Part shown: positions 34,949 through 44,505 of the stretch, one piece after another
Position numbering within the stretch: position 1 is the first letter of the stretch
How the letters are laid out: each line of letters begins with the position of its first letter
Origin: CAVRUD01 sp963849635
GTDB taxonomy: Bacteria; Chloroflexota; Chloroflexia; Thermomicrobiales; UBA6265
DNA: 64,000 nt
Direction: 5' to 3'
Assembly: GCA_963849635.1 (NCBI GenBank)
Contig: CAWKIA010000024.1
Coordinates: 399,933 to 463,932, forward strand
Translations under genes and position numbers: made by a program
The notes under the pieces: model-generated
What the model was told of the DNA's origin: nothing
Databases searched by the model: none
The model's input: the letters and a program-made list of their open reading frames with translations, nothing else

Positions 34949-36055
34949 GTGCCAGACCAATCCCAGATCTATCGAATCGGTGTCAGCGGCATGCGTCGCG
35001 GCCTCAGTCTCGCCCTCGCCTGCCAAACCGTCGGCGGCGCCGAAGTGACCGCCCTCTTCGACCCCGACGCCGACCGCCTCCAGGCAACCGCCGCCGAGAT
35101 CGGCGCCACCCCGTACAACGATTTCGACGCATTTCTCGCCTCTGGCATCGACGTCGCCATCATCTCGTCCCCGATGCCCGTCCACGCCGAGCAGTCCATC
35201 GCCGCCCTCCGCGCCGGCAAGCACGTCCTCTGCGAGGTCCTCGCCTGCGTCACCGTCGACGAGGCCCGCGAGCTGGTGGCAGTCGCCAAAGAATCCCCCG
35301 GCCGCTACATGCTGGCCGAGAACGTCAACTTCTACGATGAGATCGAGCTGATCAAGCGCCTTGCCGACCAGGGCCGCTTCGGCCACATCTACTATGGCGA
35401 GGGCGACTACACCCATAGCCTCCAGGGCCTCTTCTTTCACCCCGACGGTTCACCCACCTGGCGCGGCCTGGGCGGCCTCACCGTCTACGGCTCCCACGGC
35501 CTCGGCCCGCTCCTTTACATCACCGGCGACCGCGTCGCTCAGGTCCGCTCCACCGCCGTCCCCGGCGGCATCGTCGATCCCAACCTGACCATCCCGACGA
35601 TGCACCTGCTCGACATGACCACCGACGCCGGCCGCGTCTTCCGTACCCGCGTCGACCCCGTCTCGTTTCGCCCCCACGATTCGACCACCTTCTTCGTGGT
35701 CCAGGGTACGCACGCGAGCTACGAATCCATCCGCGGTTTTGGCGATCGCGGCAAGATTTGGTTCCGCGATCAGGACGAGTCCGTCTGGTACGACACCGCC
35801 GGCAAGTGGCACGGCACCGACGAACTCATCCCTCACGAGCTCCCCGATCGTCAAAACGCGCCAGCAATCTCCGGCGGCCACGGCACCAGCGAATACTGGC
35901 TCCTGAGATCCTTCTTCGATGCCCTCCGCACCGGCACTGAAATGCCCATCGACCTCCACCGCGGCCTCGACATCACCCTCCCCTGCATCCTCGCCTTCGA
36001 ATCCGCCGCCCGCGGCGGCATCCCCCTCGATGTTCCCAACTCCCGCGACTGGTAG
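34949..36055 (+). CDS. Gfo/Idh/MocA family oxidoreductase (atypical motifs)
   Basis: Predicted dehydrogenase of 368 residues, intact. GTG 34949 after AAAGGAGACC. The nucleotide loop is degenerate (IGVSGMRRGLSLALAC, lacking GxGxxG), and the EKP motif is CEV (HVLCEVLACVTVDEA). The C-terminal domain retains GGLTVYGSHGLGPLLYITGD, with the conserved His region. These changes could mean altered cofactor use or a hydrolase/lyase-like function, as in some derived family members. It follows the GntR gene and probably serves the adjacent importer. Confidence 0.88.
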   Translation: MPDQSQIYRIGVSGMRRGLSLALACQTVGGAEVTALFDPDADRLQATAAEIGATPYNDFDAFLASGIDVAIISSPMPVHAEQSIAALRAGKHVLCEVLACVTVDEARELVAVAKESPGRYMLAENVNFYDEIELIKRLADQGRFGHIYYGEGDYTHSLQGLFFHPDGSPTWRGLGGLTVYGSHGLGPLLYITGDRVAQVRSTAVPGGIVDPNLTIPTMHLLDMTTDAGRVFRTRVDPVSFRPHDSTTFFVVQGTHASYESIRGFGDRGKIWFRDQDESVWYDTAGKWHGTDELIPHELPDRQNAPAISGGHGTSEYWLLRSFFDALRTGTEMPIDLHRGLDITLPCILAFESAARGGIPLDVPNSRDW

Positions 36056-36234
36056 TGATTTCGAGCGAGCTCCCCGCTCCTTCACCGATACCGTCGTCGA
36101 CCCAGCGCTAAGCGCCATGTTGGTTACGCCCTCTGTCTCTGAGCATGAGACCCTGTGTTCGAGACACTACGGCTCTACCAAATCCAAACTGCTCGACGTG
36201 CCAGCCGTTAGGCTTCGCGAAGTAGGAGCGACAC

Positions 36235-36933
36235 ATGATGATCGACACAAGGTTCGACTTCAGGGTTGACTCGTCCGGGAAAGATCCTGATTCGCACAGC
36301 CCGACGCTTCGACGCTACCACAAGCACCTATGGAGCAAACGACTTCCTTGCGGCGCCCTCTTCGACTTGGTCGATACCACACCGCGCGTGTACCTACACC
36401 ACCGTTCGGAGATCGGTGAATTCTTCCTGTCGAGCGACTCCGTCATTCAGTCCTTCACACGTTGGATTTCCATGACCTCAATTTTGAGTCAGCTTCCTGA
36501 GACTGACCACGAGGAGTTCAGAACCATCGGCTACAGCATTGGTGGCATGATGATTTTTCCTGGCAACAAGATCGACGGCAAGCAAACGATCAATGGAGCG
36601 CGTGGTTTTACTCGGAAGATCGCGGATCGGATGGACCTCACGCTTGAGTGCATCAGGTTGCACTACTTGGGGGAAAGTAGCCCTTTGGGCGAGACACTTG
36701 CGCGATACAGAGGCTTCTTCGCACTGTTCAGAGACTTCCGCGGGTACGTCGACTTCTTCTTGCTCCAGGACCTCGTAACTGACGACTATTCCTCGATCAA
36801 GTTCTTCATGCCGTTCGACGAATTCAAAACTCCGTCAGTGCCTGGGAACGTCGAGTCCTATGTGGAATACCGGCGACTGAGTATCGAGTTTGTACGGGAA
36901 AGAAACTCCCGCATCCAAGCGGCGGGCTCTTGA
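36235..36933 (+). CDS. Uncharacterised protein, DUF6994-like
   Basis: Hypothetical protein of 232 residues, intact; ATG 36235 (or 36238) after GTAGGAG. The N-terminus (DTRFDFRVDSSGKDPDSHSPTLRRYHKHLWSKRLPCG) and the middle (YSIGGMMIFPGNKIDGKQTINGARGF; YRGFFALFRDFRGYVDFFLLQDLV) resemble a family I recall as DUF6994; I am only moderately sure of that label. No signal peptide or membrane segment. Its base composition is visibly poorer in G+C than its neighbours, suggesting transfer. The last 110 bp overlap antisense with the end of the STAND regulator at 36824-39400. Function unknown. Confidence 0.72.
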   Translation: MMIDTRFDFRVDSSGKDPDSHSPTLRRYHKHLWSKRLPCGALFDLVDTTPRVYLHHRSEIGEFFLSSDSVIQSFTRWISMTSILSQLPETDHEEFRTIGYSIGGMMIFPGNKIDGKQTINGARGFTRKIADRMDLTLECIRLHYLGESSPLGETLARYRGFFALFRDFRGYVDFFLLQDLVTDDYSSIKFFMPFDEFKTPSVPGNVESYVEYRRLSIEFVRERNSRIQAAGS

Positions 36934-39400
36934 ATTGGGTTTCTACGCAGTCTCCGCCAACTGCGGATGCAACCGCGTGCTCCAGGCGCATCGCGCGTCC
37001 TTGAGACCAGGCGCTTGCAAAGTCCTGCTCGCCCAACTCGGCCTGGAGAGCGGTGAGAACTCGCTCGCGTAGCGGCCGGTCTAACTCGTCCAAGTACCAG
37101 GGGGCGCCGCTGATCTCCAATGCCGCCTCGGCCGCCCCTAGCAGGCGGGCGGCGTCCACGCTCTTTCCTCGCGTGGCGATGACCTCGGCCAGGCCGCGCA
37201 AGAAGTAGGCGGTGATCTCAGGCTCGCCAACCTCGGCGGCGAGTCCCAGTCCCTCCGTCAGTAGCGGAGCGGCTGCGGCAAGGTCGCCGCGCGTCCGGGC
37301 CGCCTGACCGAGGTAGAAGAGGGCCTCGACAATCGGCACCCGGTCGCCGGTCGCGCGGGCGACGGTCAGACTGGTGGTAAGCCGCGCCTCCGCCTCCGCC
37401 TGCCGGCCCTGCAGGAGCTCGACGAGTCCCAGGTACGCCAGGACCCAGGCTTCGCCCCAGCCATCGCCCAGCTCACGCCACAGCGTCAAGGCGTCGGCGA
37501 ACCAGGCTGACGCCGCGGCCGGTCCATCCTCCCGCACCGCGACCAGTCCGCGCAGCACCAATGCGACCCCGACCCCGCGTCCATCCCCGGCCGCGCGACA
37601 CAGACGCATTCCTTCGTCCAGGGCCGGTAGTGCCGCCGCGTCGTCGCCCAGTGCCCAGGCGAAGCTGCCGAGCGTCAGCAAGGCATGGCCTCGGCCCAGC
37701 GGTGAGAGCCGGCTCTCACCGTCGCCCGCCAGCGCTAACGCCTCTTCCATCCAGCGCCATGCCTCACGCTCCTGGTCTCGAAGCCACCAGTAGCGCCAGA
37801 GCGCCCAGGTCGTCTCGACGGCGGCGTCCAGCTCTTGCCGGTCGAGCAGGAAGCGGAGGGTGGCGTGGATGTTGTGCCGGTCGGCATGCAACCGGTCCAG
37901 CCAGGTGATCTGCTCGGGTGCCGCCAGCTTCGGCGCGGCCTGCCAGGCTAGCTCCTGATAGTAGGCAGCGTGGCGGCGGCCCACCTCCTCGATCTCGCGA
38001 GCCGCAAGTTGTTCACGGGCAAAATCGCGGATCGGTTCGAGCAGCCGAAGGCGCAGGTGGCCGTCACGCGCGTTCGGCTCACGATAGATCAGACTCGCGT
38101 CTTCAAGCGCGGCAAGACCCGGCCAGAGATCGACGGCCTCGGCCTCGCCGTTACCATCGACCGTCGTGCAGACCCGCTCGACCGCTTCCAGGTCGCAGCC
38201 GCCGGCGAAGATCGCCAGCCGGCGCAGCAGTGTCTGCTCCGCCGGGGCAAGCAGGTCGTACGACCAGGCGACGGTGTCGTGCATCGTCTGCTGCCGGGCC
38301 GGCAGGTCACGCGGGCCGCCGGCCAAGATGTGCAGGCTCCGCTCGACTCGCTCCAGGAGAGCGCGCGGCGGTAGCAAGGCAACACGAGCGGCAGCCAGCT
38401 CGATAGCTAGCGGCAGCCCATCCAACCGTCGCACGATCTGGACGATCGCTCCGGCATCATTCGACGGGTCGAAGTCAGGCAGGATGCTCCGCGCCCGCTC
38501 GACGAAGAGCCGGATGGCAGGCGAGTCGAGGAGCAGAGGAGTGTCTTCTCGCCCCACCCGATTGCCGCCTGACTCCTCGTCCCACCCCGAGGACAACCGG
38601 CTCGGCAGCTCCAAGGGAGGGACACGGTACTCCTGTTCACCCCGGATCCGGAGGCGGGCCCGGCTGGTAATCAACACCTTCAGACCGGGGCAGGCGAGCA
38701 GCAGGTCCGCCACCGTCGGACCGGCTTCGACGACCTGCTCGAAGTTGTCAAGCAGGAGCAGCAACGACCGCTCCCGCAGGCCGGCGATGAGCGCTGCCAG
38801 CGGCGATCCCGAACCGGAGGCCGGGATGCCGAGGCCATGGAGGATCGCGGGCAGGACGGCCTCGGCCGACCTGAGCGGCGCGAGATCAACGAACGCGGTT
38901 TCATCAGCAAACGTCCGCCCCGCTTCCCTCGCGACGTGCTGTGCCAGGCGTGTCTTGCCGACGCCGCCGGGTCCAGTCAGGGTCAGGAACCGCACGTCCG
39001 GGCGCAGCAAGAGGAGCCGCACCACCTCGGCTTCCACCTCTCGCCCAACGAACGAGGTGAGGTGCCCCATTGGCGGCGGGAGGCGTTCGTCCCCTCCAGG
39101 CTCCATCGACGCGAGTTGCGGGGCAACCGGCGTGGCGGCACCCTCGGCTGCGTCCCCGCCTCGGATCGGCAGGGCCGCCGCCAGCATCGCCCGACCCGCG
39201 TCGTCGAGCCCGAGGGCGGTGGCGAGGCGGCGCAGCGTGTCCGGGTGAGGTCGCCGCCGCTCGCCACGCTCCAGCGCACCGACCGCGTTGCTGGTAAGCC
39301 CAGCCCGCTCACCCAGCCCCTCCTGTGAGAGCCCGGCCGCGACCCGCAGTCGGCGCAACCGCTCCCCAAACGTCTCATCTTGCTCCGATGCGCTGCACAT
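36824..39400 (-). CDS. STAND (NB-ARC-like) ATPase regulator with N-terminal XRE HTH and TPR repeats
   Basis: Regulator of about 858 residues, intact. ATG 39400 with GGAGAA upstream. Order: XRE-type HTH (FGERLRRLRVAAGLSQEGLGERAGLT, first 65 residues); NB-ARC-like ATPase with FLTLTGPGGVGKTRLAQ, LLLLLDNFEQV, VLITSRARLRI and GLPLAIELAAAR; then TPR-like repeats rich in Ala/Leu. Homologues usually end shortly after an FASAWSQGRAMRLEHAV segment; here the frame runs about 35 residues further, antisense over the 3-prime end of the DUF6994-like gene, so the natural stop may have been lost or shifted. Signal unknown. Confidence 0.88.
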   Translation of the reverse strand: MCSASEQDETFGERLRRLRVAAGLSQEGLGERAGLTSNAVGALERGERRRPHPDTLRRLATALGLDDAGRAMLAAALPIRGGDAAEGAATPVAPQLASMEPGGDERLPPPMGHLTSFVGREVEAEVVRLLLLRPDVRFLTLTGPGGVGKTRLAQHVAREAGRTFADETAFVDLAPLRSAEAVLPAILHGLGIPASGSGSPLAALIAGLRERSLLLLLDNFEQVVEAGPTVADLLLACPGLKVLITSRARLRIRGEQEYRVPPLELPSRLSSGWDEESGGNRVGREDTPLLLDSPAIRLFVERARSILPDFDPSNDAGAIVQIVRRLDGLPLAIELAAARVALLPPRALLERVERSLHILAGGPRDLPARQQTMHDTVAWSYDLLAPAEQTLLRRLAIFAGGCDLEAVERVCTTVDGNGEAEAVDLWPGLAALEDASLIYREPNARDGHLRLRLLEPIRDFAREQLAAREIEEVGRRHAAYYQELAWQAAPKLAAPEQITWLDRLHADRHNIHATLRFLLDRQELDAAVETTWALWRYWWLRDQEREAWRWMEEALALAGDGESRLSPLGRGHALLTLGSFAWALGDDAAALPALDEGMRLCRAAGDGRGVGVALVLRGLVAVREDGPAAASAWFADALTLWRELGDGWGEAWVLAYLGLVELLQGRQAEAEARLTTSLTVARATGDRVPIVEALFYLGQAARTRGDLAAAAPLLTEGLGLAAEVGEPEITAYFLRGLAEVIATRGKSVDAARLLGAAEAALEISGAPWYLDELDRPLRERVLTALQAELGEQDFASAWSQGRAMRLEHAVASAVGGDCVETQFKSPPLGCGSFFPVQTRYSVAGIPHRTRRSQALTEF

Positions 39401-39677
39401 GACGTTCTTCTCCGCGGCGCCAGGACACCAGCGCTGGCCCACCGCGCCGATGCCTTACCGCTGGACACGCCGCGATATCCCGAAACGGAGGGTGGAGTGA
39501 TGGCCTCCAGCAATCGTAGCGCGTCCAGGACGCATGCGGCGTGAAACATGGCGAACTGTTGGGGAAAAGATGGTGGATCGTTGCTGGTTCGGGACTGAGC
39601 ACGAGCGCAGACTAGATCCAGATCAGCATCACCGTCCCGACCGTGGGGCGGCGCAACTATTACCAAGGAGGTTTCGC

Positions 39678-40185
39678 GTGGCCCTTGCTGCGACTGTTGA
39701 GGCTCTTTCCAACCTCGTTCCATACCGGGTGCCAGCCGGCGAAGGCCGCACGCATTCCGTTCTAGGCGACCGCGTGTCCGTCAAGGCGACGGCCGAGCAA
39801 ACCGGCGGCGCCTACTCCCTCTTTGAGGGCAAGATCCGGCCCGGTTCAGGTGTGCCGCCGCACATCGAGCGCCACGAAGATGAGGCGTTCTTCGTCCTGG
39901 AGGGCACCTTTGCGCTCATGATCGCCGGCGAGACGGTCGAGATCGGTCACCGGCGACTTTGCCTTCGTGCCGCGCGGCACGCCTCACGCCTTCACCAACG
40001 TTGGGCCAGAGTCTGGGCGCCTTATCGTCCTGCTGAGCCCCGGTGGCATCCACGAGCGCTACTTCGCTGAACTTGGCGGTCCGACTGGGGTGCCAGACGT
40101 CCCCACCGGCCCGGCCGACATCGAGCGCGCTATTGCCATCTCCGCCAAGTACGGCATCGACTTCCTGCCACCGCCCGGCGCTTGA
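39678..40185 (+). CDS. Cupin-domain protein (frameshifted)
   Basis: Small beta-barrel protein, about 168 residues restored. GTG 39678 has AAGGAGG at 6 nt. Cupin motif 1: RPGSGVPPHIERHEDEAFFVLEGTFALMIAGE (metal-binding His, His, Glu); motif 2: FVPRGTPHAFTNVG (His). One extra C near 39946 breaks the frame; removing it joins VEIGTGDFAFVPRGTPHAF. Quercetin-dioxygenase-like cupins of this size are common and varied, so no reaction is assigned. It sits alone, upstream of the disrupted FAD-oxidase gene on the other strand. Confidence 0.85.
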
Positions 40186-40254
40186 GCACACTCGAGCACC
40201 GGGCGGGTCATCACCGACGACACTCCTGCGACGTTCGCTGTCATGCCGGCCATA

Positions 40255-41533
40255 TCAACCGAGTACGTGGCGCTCCAGGTACGCACTGCGGAAGGCGCCA
40301 CGGGGGTCGAGGCGATCGGCTAGGCGGCGGAAATCGGCCATGCGCTCATAACGCGGTTCGAGGGTTTGGGCGGTGGCGGTGAAGAGTTTGCCCCAGTGCG
40401 GCCGGGCTTCGAACGGGGCGAGCGCCGCCTCGATCGATGGCAGGATGCCCATCACCGCGTCCAGGTCGAGCTTCCACGAGAAGTGGATGCAGACGATGTC
40501 GGTGCCGTAGGCCGTGCTCAGCCAGAGGTCGTCGGCGGCGACCGTGCGGAGTCTCCGAGATCAGCAGGTGCTGCCGGAACGACGGGGCAAGGTCGCGGAC
40601 GGCACGCATGGCCTCGACCGCCCAGCGGCGAGGGACCATCTACTCGGCCTGCAGTTCCGATCCGCTCGCCGGCACCCCCTCCAGGCGAAAGTGGGGCAGG
40701 CGATCGAGCCACGGCCCCGGCACGCCAAGCTGGTCGGTGAGGCTCTCGGTCGAGAGATCCGGCACGGGATGGACGGTGCGCTGGCGCCGGCGGGCCCCAG
40801 GAGATTGCTCGCGGCGCGGTTGGGGATCGTCGGGATCGACGCGCGATCTTCAGCCAGACCTCACCGACATCGTCGCCGTAGTCGAGGAAGATGCTCACGC
40901 TGTCCGCGCTCGCCATCACCGCATCGAACTGGTCGAACAGCACATCCCAGGCCAGGTGCTCAAAGATCTCTTGCTGCACGAGATAGGCTGGGCTGGACAT
41001 CGAGCGTCAGCCGGGTCACCACCCCCAACGCCCCGAGGCCCACGACCATCCCGGCGAAGTCGTCGTCCCCGCGCGAGACCTGCACGAGGTCGCCGTCGCT
41101 GGTGACCAGTTCGAGCGCGGACTACCGCCGTGGCGAGGTTGCCGTTGGCGTCGCCCGAGCCATGGGTGGCCGTCGCCACCGCGCCGCCGACCGAGATGTG
41201 GGGCAGGGAGGCCATGTTGTGCAGGGCCAACCCCTCGCGCTCGAGCGCGCGGGCGAGATCGCCGTAGCGAATCCCGGGGTTCACCGTCACGGTCTGCGCG
41301 TCTCGGTCGATGACGATGTCCGGATCGATCCCGTCCAGCGTGATCAACTCGGCGGAGTCGGCGATGTCGTTGAAGCAGTGGCGCGTACCGAGCGCGTGGA
41401 TCTTCGGGGCGCGCGCCACGATCGCCCGCAACTCATCGACCGAGGATGGTCGGTGGACCTGCGTCGCCCGGTAGGCGTGGTTGCCTGACCAGTTCGCCAA
41501 ACGCGTCGGTTCGCTGCCGTGAGCGGTCGTCAT
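40255..41533 (-). pseudogene. FAD-linked alditol/sugar-lactone oxidase-like gene, heavily disrupted
   Basis: Pieces of a VAO-family oxidase (alditol oxidase / D-arabinono-1,4-lactone oxidase type) in several frames. N-terminal part: NWSGNHAYRATQVHRPSSVDELR, HALGTRHCFNDIADS, ASLPHISVGGAVATATHGSG (FAD domain). Middle: YLVQQEIFEHLAWDVLFDQFD, MVPRRWAVEAMRAVRDL. C-terminal: RPHWGKLFTATAQTLEPRYERM ending FRSAYLERHVLG, the family terminus. Breaks occur near 41125, 41000, 40850, 40645 and 40530. At 40640 a TAG stands where a Trp codon is expected, so not every lesion is a simple indel; true decay is likely. Confidence 0.8.
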
Positions 41534-42560
41534 CGATCAGCCTCACGCGGGCCACAGCCCGCTTCCTCATTGGCCCCGGTCGTCGTGCGGCAAACGGCAG
41601 CCGCTGGCCAAAGGGCAAACCACCGGGAGTCGCAGACACCTCTTGGGCCACGGAAGGCCGAACACTGTTCCAGGGTCGCCTGCGATGCGTGCGGCCAATA
41701 GTACTGAGAAGCGCGGAACGGCGATAGATGTCCGGACGAATTCGATCGGATCCGCGGGGTCGCGGGACGACGGTTGGGCGACGCCAAAAAAGCGTTGGAG
41801 GTGACATTCCGTGTACAAGGTGTATCCCGTATTCGTCATTAGTGGCTGAACAGAGAGGAAGGCCCGATGCAGCGGGCTCTGTGTGCACCGTCGGAGATCT
41901 GTCCGTCAGGCGCCAGGTTCTTGGAAACAGAAGGAGCGAGTCGAGGTCGTTCCGATGTGGACGTGTGATTCCACGTCGAGCCGTGGTACAGCAACTCGGG
42001 GCGGATCACCGAAACCGGGAGCGATCCCCAAAGTGGACCAGATAACACCGACATTCGGCTCTTATCTTGGACCATCTTCCCCGCCGCAAAAGGATAATTG
42101 GGTCAAGCGGGGCCAGATAATGGCCGATGTTTGTGACTGGGGAGCGTTGCCGTGTCCTCCGTCGGTCTCCGACGCCGGTGATCCTACGACCAGTCACCAC
42201 TTCGTATTTCTGGCAGCCTTCCCGGTCCATCGACTTTTGGCTAGCGGGCCCATACTGTCGACAGAACTCTTAACGCACCTCTTCCCGCGCGGATCTCCCC
42301 ATTGGATTCCCCTCCGGAACCCGTGGCGATGCCAGCCTTTGCCCGATCGCTCGGGTCCTCGTCTGTTTCGTTGCGCATCTCTTGCCCACAGTACTCGGTG
42401 ATGCCCGGCCTTGCGGCACGGGTGAGCCGTCGGTGGATGCATGCCGAGCGCCGGGTGCAGACAGCTCAGCGCAGGTACGCGGCCGTTGGCGTACCCGACA
42501 TTTCGTCGCGGGCAGCGCGCTTACCCCTAGCGGGTACTGACGCCAGAAGGTGGACGCGGG
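41534..42560. other. One-kilobase region without a supportable gene
   Basis: I find no family match in any frame. Open frames here are short, Arg/Ser/Pro-rich and overlap each other on both strands, the usual sign of non-coding GC-rich sequence. No clear tRNA, hairpin or terminal repeat was seen. It may be the eroded remainder of the oxidase locus or simply spacer. Confidence 0.5.
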
Positions 42561-44345
42561 ATGATCAATCGTTTGGCACTCTGGACAAGCGTCCTGGCCG
42601 TGATCGCCACCCTGATGGTGGCCGGACCGCCGCTGGCCGCGCAGGATGACCTCCCGGGCACTCCGGTGGACGAATCCGCCACCTGTGCCCTGCACACGGA
42701 CCAGGATCAGCCCGATGCGGACAGTGACGGGGCGAAGGATGCCTGTGCAAGTCGACGCGACCGAGCCCGCGATTAGTGTTCAGGATACGGGCGAGCCACC
42801 GGTGCTGGCCGCCGCCGACCCGACGTCGATCGAGGTCTATTGCGACATTCGCGACGCCAGTATGCCGGATAAGCGCATCGTGGGCACATTCGTCAATCCC
42901 CGCGCGGGGTACGGCGACCCGACCGTCACGTTCACGTTGTACGACCTCAGCGGAATAGTTTACGGTTTGCCCTTGCCGCCACCGGATATCGGCCAACCCC
43001 TCTTGCCGGGAACCAATCGGGTCACCGGCGCCCCGCCGTACCCCAATAACTGGGAATGGGGCCCTGGCGCGCACTCCACAGCTGACGGTGTTGGCGACCT
43101 ACCCGAACCTCGATCCCAATTTACCGGCCGCCAGCAGTTCGTTGACCATCTTCTGCGTCCCCGAGGCTACGACGCCGACCCCCCTGCCGTTCCCCACCGG
43201 TGACCGCTCTACACCCCGCCCCCAGTGCCGACCGCGGCGGACTACACACCGCACATCGCGACGGAGATGCGGGACACCGCCGGCAACGTGATCCTCGACG
43301 GGGCCACTGTCCCACCCGGCACAGGCATCATCGACATCGCCACCATCAGCGGTCTCCCGCCGGGCATCACCGGCACCGTCATCTACCAGCTCTACCCGGA
43401 ACAACTGCACAGTATTCGAGGGGAACGTCGGCCTCGGCGTCAGCATCGTGGCCGACGCTAACGGCGTCGCGGTCGCGCCCGCGTCTTCCGTCTTCACCGC
43501 GCCGGGCTTTCCCGGCGGCTTCTACGATTGGCGCATTCTCTACGTGGATGCCAACACTGGAATCGTAGCCTCGGGTGCGGCTTCGAGACCTTCTTCGTCC
43601 CGCCACCGCCGCCGCCAAGTGGCACGGGCAACGCCAGACTCACCTGTTTCCTCAAGGAGCCACCCGAGCCGGGACGCGCCGGGTACAAGGTCAACGTGAG
43701 TCCGCTGCCCGCTACCGGAACTGTCGAGGTCAATGTCACCTCGAGTTCCTGCCAAACGCCAACGCCTATGCATACGAGACCGTAACGCTGCCACCAGGCA
43801 AGGTGGAGGACCTGGAGTTCCACGACGCCTACACGTATGCCTGGGTGAGCGTCATCTTTCGTGACGCCGCGGGCCAGGTCTATGCCGTGGTGAACCTTGA
43901 AGGTGCGTGCGCCGCGACGCCAGGTCCCACCCCGGTTCCTGGACCCACGAACACGCGAATAAGCACCTCGACCTCGACATCGACATCGACACCGACGAGC
44001 ACGCCAACCTCGACCTCGACATCGACACCGACGAGCACGCCAACTGCGACCGCGACGGGCACGGCGGAGTCGTCGACAAGCACCGCGACCGCGACGGCAA
44101 CCGGTACAGCGCTGGCTACCGCGACGGGGACCGCGACCACAACGAGCACGGCCACGACGACGGCCGACCCGTCGACTCGGACCTCGACGCCCACGTCGAC
44201 GCCGAGCACGACCGTCGTCGAGCTGCCCGACACCGGCACCGGTGCCGCGGGCTCGGTGTGGGCGCTGCTGCTGATCGTCGCCGCGACGGTGCTGGTTGGG
44301 TGGGCCGCGATCAATGCTCGTAGTTCCGCCCGGAAACGAGCGTAA
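42561..44345 (+). CDS. Secreted surface protein with LPDTG anchor signal (multiple frameshifts)
   Basis: Cell-surface protein read through at least six frame changes. Signal peptide: MINRLALWTSVLAVIATLMV...LAAQ. Then fragments of an exported beta-rich protein (VDATEPAISVQDTGEPPVLAAA; PTAADYTPHIATEMRDTAGNVILDGA; IVADANGVAVAPASSVFTAPGF; YETVTLPPGKVEDLEFHDAY). Next a Thr/Ser stalk of about 90 residues, and finally LPDTG, a hydrophobic stretch (SVWALLLIVAATVLVGWAA) and SSARKRA. That order (LPxTG, helix, positive tail) is a sortase substrate signal. Breaks lie near 42745, 43080, 43210, 43410, 43570 and 43745. Function of the ectodomain unknown; no sortase gene is in the window. Confidence 0.75.
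43955..44220 (+). repeat. Thr/Ser-rich low-complexity repeat encoding the surface-protein stalk
   Basis: Short repeats such as ACCTCGACC and ACATCGACACCG encode runs of Ser-Thr-Ser-Thr and Pro-Thr. A direct repeat of about 36 bp occurs twice in tandem around 43972-44046. Such stalks lift the ectodomain off the cell wall. Repeat length probably varies among strains by slippage. Confidence 0.75.
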
Positions 44346-44505
44346 CTAACCGGCAGAAAGCCCCGTCGGCTCCCTCGCGAAGGCGTCATCAGTCATGGTT
44401 TTGCTGACCTGCCTCGCGGTTTGGCCCAAGGATTCCGAAAGTCTGGTCAATCGCGGAAGCGCCGCCGCCGCGAGCTGGTAGCAGCGGGGGTGATACGCTG
44501 TGCGG

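Noticed and set aside
42270..42695. Overlapping short frames on both strands as a possible small gene
   Set aside because: Arg/Ser/Pro-rich, mutually overlapping, no ribosome site and no motif; they end inside the signal-peptide region of the LPDTG gene.
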